The notes under the pieces were generated by a model. It had not been told where the DNA came from. It was given only the letters and a program-made list of their open reading frames with translations, and ran no database searches. 64,000 nt of DNA from Pseudomonas fluorescens (lineage in GTDB: Bacteria; Pseudomonadota; Gammaproteobacteria; Pseudomonadales; Pseudomonadaceae): positions 4,332,501 to 4,396,500 of the forward strand of contig NZ_CP012831.1 of assembly GCF_001307275.1 (NCBI RefSeq), in the 5' to 3' direction. A program made the translations under genes and the position numbers. Below, in pieces: positions 34,571 to 43,063 of this stretch. Position 1 is the first letter of the stretch, and each line of letters starts with the position of its first letter.

Positions 34571-36145
34571 CTACAGCCTGGCGTTGTCATCCCGAATGAT
34601 AAAGACAGTGTCCGCGTAGCCAGGCCGGATCTGTGAACCGCCCTTTAGCCAGATGATTTTGCCGGCCTGATGGGCGTCCTTGACCGCTTGTGCGGCAGCG
34701 TCGCCGACCTGGGTCTCCAGGTTGATGCCGGTGGTGTTGGGATTCATGTGGGTGGGCAGGGAGAGTTTCGGCATGCGAGTGCGATGCAGGCTCATGAAAA
34801 ATACATAGTCATGCCCGGTGCGCCGAAACACCAGCGCCGGAAAGCTGTTGAAACTGTTGGGCTCCATGACCGTGTAGCCATTGCGCGTCAGGATGCCGGC
34901 CATGAAGCGCTTGAGGTCCATCGGCGAGTAGGTCGACATGAAGAAATTCCACTCTCGCGGGAACCGTAGGGGGTCGAAATCCAGCCGATCCAGTCTCCCC
35001 GTCGAGGTGGAAATGGGCAGGTCTATCGAACGCGAAGCGCTCGTGATCCCTGACGAGGTCGGGAGTACGGGCAGCATCAGCAAGGGGTCGGTCCATTGCG
35101 GATGGGGCGAGGGAACGGCGTTTTTCCAGCTATGGAAAATCTGCCTCAGTGCGGTCAGGCCCGCAGCATCGGCGATCGAGGAGCTGTTGGCGAGTTCGAA
35201 CTGCCTTCTGGCGATATTTTCCAGGGTGACTGTGGTGACCTCGGGAAACACTTCCCTGACATAGGCCGTCAGCGGTTTCTCGAAGGGAAGCCTGGCATCG
35301 ATCTCCCAGTGGTTGTCCGGCGGCACGCGGATTACGCTTCGGGGCTGCTCGTCCGGGGTATGCCTGAGGATGGCTTCCAGCAGATCAAAATCATAGGCGG
35401 GATGGCCAGGTTGCTGGATGTAGGCAATGGGGTAGTCCCGTGCGTCGACACGTGTCACCCGCTTATAGTGAACGTCGCCGATGGTGATGAAGGCCGGCAG
35501 GGTGAGCTTTGGCTCGACCCCCCATTCCTTGCGAAAAACCGGGGTGGTTTCCACTGCGACTTCGCTGGAGGGTGGCGCCGTGCGCTGGCGCTTGGGCGCG
35601 GGCCCTTCCAGAGGATCATCGTCCGGCACGTTGTAGCGGGTAATGGTGAGCGTGGAGTCGCTGCCGTGGGAAACCTGCCGCCACAGTAGGCTGCCTTCGA
35701 CTTGTTCCAGGCGGGGGCCGGACGCAACGAGCTCAGCGCTTGAGCGCGCCCGGTAGTTTTGGTCGGCATCGCGCCCCAATAGCACCGTCCCACCTTCGGC
35801 AAGTTTGACGTAAGTCCGGGTCCTGAATGTCTGGATCCCGGAGGTCGGGTCCGGGTCCGACAGCATGGGGATCAGCTCGGGGGAAAGGTAATAATTGTCC
35901 AGCGATAGCGAGGCGGGCACATGGGCGATGGCGGCTTGGGAGGTGAGTTCCGCTACCTGGACCGCCGTGGCCTGGGCGTCAGCGGCTTCGGTTTGTCGCC
36001 CAGGCGACGAGCCGGGCGACGAATCGCTGCCATCGACCCTGATAGGGCTCCTGGGCAGGCTTTCGGGTGTGGTATCGCGACTGCCGTGGGGCGTATCGGG
36101 AGGCGAAGTTGGAACGTTGGGGCGGGTGTTTTTTCTGGGGCTCAT
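34571..36145 (-). CDS. Unknown toxin-associated protein with Ser/Pro-rich N-terminus
   Basis: 524 residues. I start at MSPRKNTRPNVP (36145); an upstream extension to 36301 has no support. Residues 1-55 are low-complexity, Ser/Pro/Asp-rich with SPIRVDGSDSSPGSSPGRQ. The middle holds KRQRTAPPSSE and two related beta-rich segments (RTYVKLAEGGTVLL, ITIGDVHYKRVTRVD). The C-terminal about 150 residues form a separate domain (REWNFFMSTYSPMDLKRFMAG ... VFFMSLHRTRM ... IIWLKGG). No signal peptide or membrane segment. Family not named. It follows the Mcf-like gene by 165 bases on the same strand, so it may be a secreted cargo or a partner of it; an immunity or chaperone role is less likely at this size. 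Confidence 0.6.
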   Translation of the reverse strand: MSPRKNTRPNVPTSPPDTPHGSRDTTPESLPRSPIRVDGSDSSPGSSPGRQTEAADAQATAVQVAELTSQAAIAHVPASLSLDNYYLSPELIPMLSDPDPTSGIQTFRTRTYVKLAEGGTVLLGRDADQNYRARSSAELVASGPRLEQVEGSLLWRQVSHGSDSTLTITRYNVPDDDPLEGPAPKRQRTAPPSSEVAVETTPVFRKEWGVEPKLTLPAFITIGDVHYKRVTRVDARDYPIAYIQQPGHPAYDFDLLEAILRHTPDEQPRSVIRVPPDNHWEIDARLPFEKPLTAYVREVFPEVTTVTLENIARRQFELANSSSIADAAGLTALRQIFHSWKNAVPSPHPQWTDPLLMLPVLPTSSGITSASRSIDLPISTSTGRLDRLDFDPLRFPREWNFFMSTYSPMDLKRFMAGILTRNGYTVMEPNSFNSFPALVFRRTGHDYVFFMSLHRTRMPKLSLPTHMNPNTTGINLETQVGDAAAQAVKDAHQAGKIIWLKGGSQIRPGYADTVFIIRDDNARL

Positions 36146-36310
36146 TGACGTTTGCGCTCTTGAATTTGAAAAGTATGAACAATGAATACGTCGCCGCCCG
36201 TCGTGTGGATTGACGGGCAACGCGCTGAAAGATGTTCTTGGAAAATCAACGGGCGGGTGCACTACATATGTATTGCATCGGCAAAAGACGTTCGCAGTCA
36301 CTCCTCAGGA

Positions 36311-39300
36311 CTAGGTCTGTCTGGAGACGATCTCGCCTGGGGAGAGCAGCCAACGCCAATGAGGAAGTTCCAGGCCAAAAGTCGGGCTCAGCGCGATGGC
36401 CTGCGCAAGCATCAGTGACTTGTTCAACGTCGTGCCTTCGGCCCATTTCACGCACTGTTCGCGCAACAAGCGCAGCGCCTCGTCGTCCAGGGGTGGGTTC
36501 TGGCTGAGCCCTTCGCGAGCCAGGTCCTGATAAAGGCTGAGATGGTGATCGCACAAATTGGTTTTTCTTAGGCTCGTTGCGGCGATGACCCGCGATTCAT
36601 CTGTATCGAGGGTCCACTGGCGCGCCTTGAGGTGATAACTCAGTGAGCCGGGCGAGCCATCTTTGAGCGCCATGTTGGACACCCTCAGTTGTGCCGATGC
36701 TAACCGTGACAATTCGGGGGGCAGGGCGGCTTCGGGATCGACCGGGGGCGAAAAATACCGGCCGTCCAGTGCCGTTACATAGACGCGCTCGAACAGACTG
36801 TCGACTGCATGGACGACACCCTGGGCCGTGATGACGCGTATCTGGTCGACGAGGTCGTCCTCTGCGTAGGCGGGTAGATGAAGGATCGTCGTGCCTACCT
36901 GCAGCAGGTTATTGGCCAGTTTGATCTCGACCTCCCCGAGGCGGGTGGCGTCGAGTTCCCAAGTGGATGCCTGGGGCAGTCGGGGATTGGCGCCGGCCAG
37001 CGCGCCTGGCGTGGTCAGCCGTAGTGTCATGCCCGGGCTCAGGTGGACAAGGTACGTGGAGCCTTGGCCTGTCAGCACTTCGATACCGGTCTGCTCAACG
37101 GCTGGCGTGAGCATCGCGCAGGTGGCCTGGCTGCCCATGGGATGGGGCTTCTTATCCAGGGGCTGGAGAAACGCGTAGTGCTTTCTGGTCGGCGTGAGTG
37201 AAAGGGGAGCTTGTGTCTTCCATTGCACCGGATCCTTGTCGATGAATCCCTTATTCAGCAACCGCGCGGGGTCGGGGGTGGGGATGGCCAGGCGGTAGGA
37301 GGCGCCGTCGCGCATGATCAGGATAAACGTGTGCTGCGAATCCAATGCGGAAAACGCACGTCGCCCGCTGGTCTTTGTCCGCGCGCTGTAGCGCTCATCG
37401 GAACGGGCCAGGTTGTTCAGGACGACACGGTGACTGCCAAAATCCAGGGTGAGACCGCACTCACCATATTTCACCGTGTCCCCTCCGTCTTCCTGGATGA
37501 CATAGGCGTTGTAGTGAGCTTCGACCCGAGTCAGTTCGCTATGGGTATAGTCCAGGTGAAGCGTGGTGCAATACTCACTTTTCTGTCTCACCTTGAGCGT
37601 GGTGAATTCAATCAACCGGGAAACGTAGTAGCTCGTGTCCTTATCGTGGGCCACCCAGCGCTCGCTTCGGTCATTGAGGATGGCCGGGTTCCGGGGGATG
37701 CCGTGTTGCACCATGACCGCTTCAATGACGAGGGGGCTGTCGTGCTCCAGCGTCTCCGGCAGGTCTGGCACCCAGTGGAAGCCGTCCTTTGTCGTGAAGG
37801 TCAGGCGGTTGATCTGTAAGGCTCTTGGATAGTCCGTATCGGCATAGACATTGTTGAGGGTGACCTTGCGTGACTCCCAGTCATTGCCATCGAAGCACGA
37901 CGAGATCACCAGGTTGCCCTGCTCGATCACCCAGCTTTCAATCAGGTCGGCGCGCCAGTCCAGGGAAATGACGCTGCTGCCCATGCCGTCCTCGGTGATC
38001 GATACGTGGCCGGGTTTGTGGGCGATGACGTAGGCATCGTCCCCAGGCCCGCCGTCGGCGTTGCGGTTGTTGCCGCCGAGAATGAAGATCCGGTCGTCTC
38101 CCGCGCCGGCCTCGATGAGATCGTTGCCCCGTGACTTGATGATGTTCGCGCCGGCGCTGCCCTTGATGACATGGGTGCCGCCCTCAAGGATTTCCACATG
38201 TTCGATGCCTTCAAGAAGCGCGTGGCGATACTGTCCGCTTTCGCTCTTGGGACCTTCCTGAGTGATGATGGACGCCTGCCCCGCCTCCAGGTCGATGTGA
38301 TAACCCAGTCGCGGCACCTGGCCTTGGCCGGGATTGCCGGCCAGTATCAACGTGTCGTTACCCGAACCACCTGCCAGCCGGTTCGGCGCAGGTACTTCGT
38401 CTCCTGGGGCAATGGATGTCGAGCCTTCGAAAACGAATACATCGTCTTTCGCGCCGCCCCTCAGCCGCTTGACGCCTGACCCGTAGTGGAAAACGTTCGG
38501 CTTGTTTTCTACCCCGAAAACCGTGTCATTGCCGCCGCCGATATACCAACGGATGCCTTTGTGCTCCGCCGCCGCTTCGATGACTGCGCCAGGCGTTTCG
38601 AGCGTGACGCCTTGGCGGGCATCAATCCAGTCATCGCTGTCCTTGATTTTCGGGCGCGTGTTCGTTGCCTGATACTTTTCGCCGGTCCACCAGTTCCAGG
38701 TGTTGTAGGTCACTTGCTCGAGTTCCACGGTGAATCGACCGTTCACGATCGCCTCGGTGCTGTCTTTCAACGGGCCCTTGAGCAAGTTCAAGGCGTTGGC
38801 CCGCAGTTGCCTGGTGTGTTCGGCGGTCGCCTTGGCGAGGGTGTAGCGCTCCTGGATATCGTCGTCAGGGCTGATTGTCCAGAAGGCGAACCAACCCGTT
38901 CGCAGGCGCTCGTGGGCACTGAGGGTTATGTAGTCGTCGATCTCATCGACCTGGCGAATCGCCCCCCAGACCTGTGACCCGACCACCAGGATAAGCCCGG
39001 CGGCAAGGCCCACCGGACCGGCTGAACTGAAGCCCGCCAGCGCGGCCAAGCCGATGGTCAGGGTCATGGCGGCGCTGGTGACACTCAAGGCGGCGCTGAC
39101 GTAATGATCGGTGGCCGCTTTGCCACTCGCGTTGGCGGCGGCCTTGAAAGCGTCAACTGCAGAGACGATATCGAAAGGCAGGGTCAACACGCTGGCAATC
39201 AGCCCACTTCCCCGGGCCAGTCGAGTCGCGAAGGTGGTTTTCGCGAAATCCCCCAGGGAGCGCTGACCGGCCCGGATCATTTGCGTGGCTTGTCGGGTCA

Positions 39301-40036
39301 CCAGCGCTTCGACGCCCAAGGAAGCCACTTCGGCGGCCACGCTGGCGCCGTTGAACAGGGTCTGGTAGTCGTCCTTGTTGCGGATGGCGTCTTGCAGGCC
39401 GCGCAGGCCGCTGTAGATTCCGAAGGCCTGGAGTCCCAGGCCGGTGGGGATGAGGATCTGGCTCTTGGTCTTGTTTACCCAGTTCAGTGAAGTCTGGGCA
39501 AACTGATGAGGGTCGAGGCCCTGTGCAGACTTCAGGAGTTTTTCCAGGATATTGTGATAACTGCCCGCTTCAGTCTGTACTGCAAGGTTGGCTCTTAATA
39601 ATGGGCGCGCAGAGCGTGAGCGTTGGCTGGCTATTTCAAAAAGCAATGTCGGCAGGCGGTAGTCGTTTGCATCGGCGGTCAGTTTTATATGAGTTTCGAC
39701 ATCCGCTGCATTGAACTGGAGTGAGTCCAGGAAAAAACGACTGGCGATGCGAAAGAAACTGTTTTCACCGTTCAATACCTGACCGTCAGTGGTTGCACCC
39801 AGTGCATTCAGGGCGGAGCGGGTCACGGCTACGGAGCCGATCTGGAGCGGACCGTAAAGTTTGTCGACGACTTCGAGTTGGGCTTGCCGGTGCTTGTGTT
39901 CCGGATTGAGTTGCGCTTGATCGGCGACTTTGAAGTCGAGCGTCTCGATCGTATGCTCATTGGCCTGAAAGACAATATCGCTAATGACGACACCCCGGTC
40001 GTCAGTAGCGCAAGAGGGCGCTATAAGTTGGGCCAT
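36311..40036 (-). CDS. Mcf/TcdA-type translocation and RTX-like toxin protein
   Basis: 1241 residues. Residues about 100-430 resemble the pore-forming/translocation region of TcdA/TcdB and Mcf/FitD toxins: VETHIKLTADANDYRLPTLL, a long hydrophobic stretch SGLIASVLTLPFDIVSAVDA, and TLTIGLAALAGFSSAGPVGL. Residues about 520-670 carry glycine/aspartate RTX-like repeats (GGAKDDVFVF, GGSGNDTLIL, AGAGDDRIFI, GGPGDDAYVI). The rest is a long beta-rich C-terminal part, perhaps receptor-binding. The N-terminal enzymatic or BH3-like part of Mcf-class toxins is absent. No signal peptide. Insect-active or cytotoxic function is inferred from these resemblances. Confidence 0.7.
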   Translation of the reverse strand: MAQLIAPSCATDDRGVVISDIVFQANEHTIETLDFKVADQAQLNPEHKHRQAQLEVVDKLYGPLQIGSVAVTRSALNALGATTDGQVLNGENSFFRIASRFFLDSLQFNAADVETHIKLTADANDYRLPTLLFEIASQRSRSARPLLRANLAVQTEAGSYHNILEKLLKSAQGLDPHQFAQTSLNWVNKTKSQILIPTGLGLQAFGIYSGLRGLQDAIRNKDDYQTLFNGASVAAEVASLGVEALVTRQATQMIRAGQRSLGDFAKTTFATRLARGSGLIASVLTLPFDIVSAVDAFKAAANASGKAATDHYVSAALSVTSAAMTLTIGLAALAGFSSAGPVGLAAGLILVVGSQVWGAIRQVDEIDDYITLSAHERLRTGWFAFWTISPDDDIQERYTLAKATAEHTRQLRANALNLLKGPLKDSTEAIVNGRFTVELEQVTYNTWNWWTGEKYQATNTRPKIKDSDDWIDARQGVTLETPGAVIEAAAEHKGIRWYIGGGNDTVFGVENKPNVFHYGSGVKRLRGGAKDDVFVFEGSTSIAPGDEVPAPNRLAGGSGNDTLILAGNPGQGQVPRLGYHIDLEAGQASIITQEGPKSESGQYRHALLEGIEHVEILEGGTHVIKGSAGANIIKSRGNDLIEAGAGDDRIFILGGNNRNADGGPGDDAYVIAHKPGHVSITEDGMGSSVISLDWRADLIESWVIEQGNLVISSCFDGNDWESRKVTLNNVYADTDYPRALQINRLTFTTKDGFHWVPDLPETLEHDSPLVIEAVMVQHGIPRNPAILNDRSERWVAHDKDTSYYVSRLIEFTTLKVRQKSEYCTTLHLDYTHSELTRVEAHYNAYVIQEDGGDTVKYGECGLTLDFGSHRVVLNNLARSDERYSARTKTSGRRAFSALDSQHTFILIMRDGASYRLAIPTPDPARLLNKGFIDKDPVQWKTQAPLSLTPTRKHYAFLQPLDKKPHPMGSQATCAMLTPAVEQTGIEVLTGQGSTYLVHLSPGMTLRLTTPGALAGANPRLPQASTWELDATRLGEVEIKLANNLLQVGTTILHLPAYAEDDLVDQIRVITAQGVVHAVDSLFERVYVTALDGRYFSPPVDPEAALPPELSRLASAQLRVSNMALKDGSPGSLSYHLKARQWTLDTDESRVIAATSLRKTNLCDHHLSLYQDLAREGLSQNPPLDDEALRLLREQCVKWAEGTTLNKSLMLAQAIALSPTFGLELPHWRWLLSPGEIVSRQT

Positions 40037-40126
40037 TGTGAACTTCCTTGTTCAACGATGTTTGAATTGGCCCTCTATGTAAGGTGTTTTCCCGAGTGCT
40101 GTATATCGATGGGTTGTTGCGATGTT

Positions 40127-40157
40127 TTGCGAATGCCGCACACAAAGGCATTCGCAA
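40127..40157. other. Perfect 11-bp stem-loop after lysE
   Basis: TTGCGAATGCC, 9-base loop, GGCATTCGCAA. It lies between the lysE stop and the toxin start (both minus strand). No T-run is present on either side, so termination is uncertain; it could also be a regulator site. Confidence 0.5.
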
Positions 40158-40167
40158 TGCCGAGGGC

Positions 40168-40797
40168 TCAGTGGGTGGACATTAAGGAGGCTGCACCCGC
40201 GCCGCCAAACAGGCCCGCGCTGATCCGATTGAACCAGCTCTGGCCCTTGCCGGTACGCAGATAGCGCGCCGCGCCGTGGGCGCCGAGGCCGTAGGCCAGT
40301 TTGCAGAGCAGGTCGAGTACGGTCCAGGTGGCGATCATGATCAGCAGTTGCGGCAGGAAGGGTTGTTCGGCGCTCAGGAACTGCGGCAGGAAAGCGGCAA
40401 AGAACAGGATGTCTTTCGGATTGCTGGCACCCAGCACGAACGCCCGGCCGAACAACGCGCGGAAACGTGGCACCGCGGCGGCCTGGGGCACTTCGGCGCC
40501 TTGGGCAGGTTGCCGCGACTGCTGCCAGCTCTGCCAGGCCAGGTAGAACAGGTACAGGGCACCGACGATTTTCAGGGCGCTGAACAATTGTTCCGACGCC
40601 AGCAACAACGCACCGAGCCCCAACGCCGAGGCACTCAGCAGGCAGATCGACGCGATCACCCCACCGAGGAATGCCGGGTACGAGCGACGCAGGCCGTAGT
40701 TCAGGCTGTTGCCGATCATCAACAGCGACAGCGGGCCGGGGATAAGGATCACCACCAAGGCGGCGCCACTGAACAACAGCCAGGTTTCCAGATTCAT
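40168..40797 (-). CDS. LysE/RhtB-family amino-acid exporter
   Basis: 209 residues with about six membrane helices. Family motif ILIPGPLSLLMIGNSLNYG at the N-terminus and GASNPKDILFFAAFLPQF in the middle. Exports small amino acids or homoserine-type metabolites. Start MNLETWLLFSG at 40797. It is next to the toxin genes; a functional link is not evident. Confidence 0.9.
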   Translation of the reverse strand: MNLETWLLFSGAALVVILIPGPLSLLMIGNSLNYGLRRSYPAFLGGVIASICLLSASALGLGALLLASEQLFSALKIVGALYLFYLAWQSWQQSRQPAQGAEVPQAAAVPRFRALFGRAFVLGASNPKDILFFAAFLPQFLSAEQPFLPQLLIMIATWTVLDLLCKLAYGLGAHGAARYLRTGKGQSWFNRISAGLFGGAGAASLMSTH

Positions 40798-40860
40798 TGC
40801 TTTGCTCCTGATGGACAAAAGCCTCACCCAAGGGGTGAGGCGGGGTGGATACGGTATCGC

Positions 40861-42210
40861 TTACAAGAAGATGAACTTGGCGATGAAGATCGCGCAGAGC
40901 ACCCACAGGCTGACGGAAATTTCCTTGTGTTTACCGGTGCCGGCCTTGAGCACCACATAGGTGATGAACCCCAGGGCGATACCGTCGGCGACCGAGAACG
41001 TCAGGGGCATCATGATGGCCGTGACGATGGCCGGAATGCTGTCGGTCGGTTCGTCCCATTCGATATGGGCCATGCCGCCCATCATCAGCATGGCCACGTA
41101 GATCAACGCCCCGGCCGTGGCATAGGCCGGGATCATCCCGGCCAGCGGTGCGAAGAACATGGCGGCAATAAATAGCACACCGACGGTCACGGCGGTAAGC
41201 CCCGTGCGGCCACCAGCGGCCACACCGGCGGCACTTTCCACGTAGCTGGTCACCGGCGGCACACCGACCATGGCGCCGAATACGCTGGAGGCGCTGTCGG
41301 CTTTCAAGGCGCGGGACAGGTTCTCGATCTTGCCATCGGCTTTCACCAGCCCGGCGCGCTGGGCAACGCCCATCAAGGTGCCAGCGGTGTCGAACATGTG
41401 CACGAACAGGAAGGCCAGCACCACGCTGATCATGCTGACATTGAACACCCCGGCCACGTCCATCGCCATCCAGGTCGGGGCCAGGCTGGGTGGGGTCGAC
41501 ATGACGCCGTTGTACTGCACCAACCCCAGGCCCCAACCGGCCAGGGTCACGGCGATGATGCTGATCAGGATCGCCCCGAACACGCGGTGATAACTGAGCA
41601 CGGCGATCATCAGGAAGCACACCGCAGCCAACAACGGACCGGGCTCACGCAACGAACCGAGCTTGATCAGGGTCGCGGGGCTGTCGACGATGATCCCGGC
41701 GGTTTTCAGGCCGATCAGCCCGAGGAACAACCCGACCCCCGCACCCATGGCGAACCGCAGACTCACTGGGATGCTGTTGAGCAGCCACTCGCGCACCCGT
41801 GACAGGGTCAGGATCATGAACAGCACACCGGAAATGAACACTGCGCCCAACGCGGTTTCCCAGTTGTAGCCCATGGTCCCGACCACGGTGTAGGTGAAGA
41901 AGGCGTTCAGGCCCATGCCCGGTGCCAGGCCCACTGGCCAGTTGGCGTACAGGCCCATCAACAGGCAGCCCAGGGCGGCGGCGATGCAGGTGGCGACGAA
42001 CGCGGCACCGTGATCGATGCCGGCGTCGGCCATGATGTTGGGGTTGACGAAGATGATGTAGGCCATGGTGATGAAGGTCGTCAGGCCGGCAATCAGCTCG
42101 GTCTTCACCGTGGTGCCATGCAAGCTGAGTTTGAAGAGGCGTTCCAGCCAGCCACTGCGTAGTGGCGGCGAGAGGTCCAGCGTCCGGGCTTCGGGTTTGC
42201 GGCTTTCCAC
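40861..42210 (-). CDS. NCS2/AzgA-like purine permease
   Basis: 449 residues, 12-14 membrane helices. Signatures GLTTFITMAYIIFVNPNIM, GLAPGMGLNAFF, HMFDTAGTLMGVAQRAG, and TSYVESAAGVAAGGRTGL place it in the AzgA/GhxP branch, which carries adenine, guanine or hypoxanthine. GTG start at 42210 with GAGGAG 8 bases upstream. A TTGTATACAA site lies 140 bases upstream. In P. aeruginosa the homologue is next to uraH (from memory); here an 8-kb toxin/LysE block separates them. Confidence 0.92.
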   Translation of the reverse strand: MESRKPEARTLDLSPPLRSGWLERLFKLSLHGTTVKTELIAGLTTFITMAYIIFVNPNIMADAGIDHGAAFVATCIAAALGCLLMGLYANWPVGLAPGMGLNAFFTYTVVGTMGYNWETALGAVFISGVLFMILTLSRVREWLLNSIPVSLRFAMGAGVGLFLGLIGLKTAGIIVDSPATLIKLGSLREPGPLLAAVCFLMIAVLSYHRVFGAILISIIAVTLAGWGLGLVQYNGVMSTPPSLAPTWMAMDVAGVFNVSMISVVLAFLFVHMFDTAGTLMGVAQRAGLVKADGKIENLSRALKADSASSVFGAMVGVPPVTSYVESAAGVAAGGRTGLTAVTVGVLFIAAMFFAPLAGMIPAYATAGALIYVAMLMMGGMAHIEWDEPTDSIPAIVTAIMMPLTFSVADGIALGFITYVVLKAGTGKHKEISVSLWVLCAIFIAKFIFL

Positions 42211-42349
42211 AGCGAGTACTCCTCAAGAGTCTTATTGTTATTTCCAGCACCGCAAACGCCCTGGGGTGGCTGCGATGCGCTGAGGCAGGTAAGGCTGGCG
42301 AAGTATGTTGACCTGTTGGTCAGGAACTCGCACGAAGCGAATTATGCTT

Positions 42350-42359
42350 TTGTATACAA
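42350..42359. promoter_or_regulatory. TTGTATACAA operator of the purine permease
   Basis: Perfect palindrome, identical to the one before puuE. It lies in an AT-rich promoter-like segment (42340-42385) of the 42211-42543 gap. Confidence 0.6.
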
Positions 42360-42428
42360 ATAATGCAAATAATGTTTTCTGTGTTGTCGACGAAATGTCT
42401 GGCGATAGGGATATATCGCCCTTGCGGG

Positions 42429-42528
42429 CGCTATCGCGAGCGAGCTCGCTCCCACAGGGTTCATGGGTGAAGCCAAGTCTTGTCTTCACCACCGTCCCAC
42501 TGTGGGAGCGAGCTTGCTCGCGATAGCG
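42429..42528. repeat. REP/BIME, GTGGGAGCGAGC family
   Basis: GCTATCGCGAGCGAGCTCGC and TGTGGGAGCGAGCTTGCTCG arms, between the permease promoter and the marR stop. Confidence 0.85.
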
Positions 42529-42543
42529 TCGGGTCAGACGCCT

Positions 42544-42981
42544 TCAGTCGCCAGACTTGCCCAGGGCCAGGTTCACCGCCAGCCACCCATTCACCGCCGC
42601 CTCCCCAGCCTCGGCAAACACCCGCTCCAGCAATTTCACCTGCTCACGCCGCAACGCCTGTTCGAACCGCTCGCCCTCGGCCGTCAGTTCCAACAGCCGC
42701 TTGCGCTTGTCAGTCTCGGACGCGACGCTGTTCACCAGGTGCATTTCCATCAACTGCCGCAACGGCATGTTCAGCGCCTGCTTGCTCACCCCGAGCAGCG
42801 CCAGCAATTCCTTCACGCTCAAGGACGGGTAGCGGGCGATGAAAAAAACGATGCGCTGGTGGACCCGACTCAACCCACGACGTTCGAGCATTTCATCGGC
42901 CTTGGCGGTGAACGCCTGGTAACCGAAGAAAAACGCTTCCATGGCCATTTGTTGGGAAGTCGGGTTTTTAAGGTCAATCAT
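42544..42981 (-). CDS. MarR-family transcriptional regulator
   Basis: 145 residues. Winged-helix core with LSVKELLALLGVSKQALNMPLRQLMEMHLV as recognition region and RKRLLELTAEGERFEQALRRE as the wing and following helix. Divergent from the aminotransferase gene. Two near-identical 15-bp dyads lie between them, one over its own start codon, so it probably represses itself and the aminotransferase. Ligand unknown. Confidence 0.9.
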   Translation of the reverse strand: MIDLKNPTSQQMAMEAFFFGYQAFTAKADEMLERRGLSRVHQRIVFFIARYPSLSVKELLALLGVSKQALNMPLRQLMEMHLVNSVASETDKRKRLLELTAEGERFEQALRREQVKLLERVFAEAGEAAVNGWLAVNLALGKSGD

Positions 42982-42987
42982 ATTGAC
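42973..42987. promoter_or_regulatory. MarR operator 1, over the marR start codon
   Basis: GTCAATCATATTGAC, GTCAA-N5-TTGAC dyad. The central cat is the marR ATG read on the other strand. Confidence 0.6.
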
Positions 42988-43014
42988 GTATCCAGAGAGG
43001 TCGGAGTAATTTCA

Positions 43015-43029
43015 GTCAATCAGTTTGAC
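43015..43029. promoter_or_regulatory. MarR operator 2, aminotransferase side
   Basis: GTCAATCAGTTTGAC, 13 of 15 identical to operator 1 and 42 bases (about four helical turns) from it, centre to centre. It lies 34 bases before the aminotransferase ATG. Confidence 0.6.
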
Positions 43030-43063
43030 TCATTTTTCCAGCGACCCGCTACAGGTGACCCCC

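Noticed and set aside
40127..40157. Rho-independent terminator after lysE
   Set aside because: The stem is perfect but no T-run follows on either strand, so I list it only as a hairpin.
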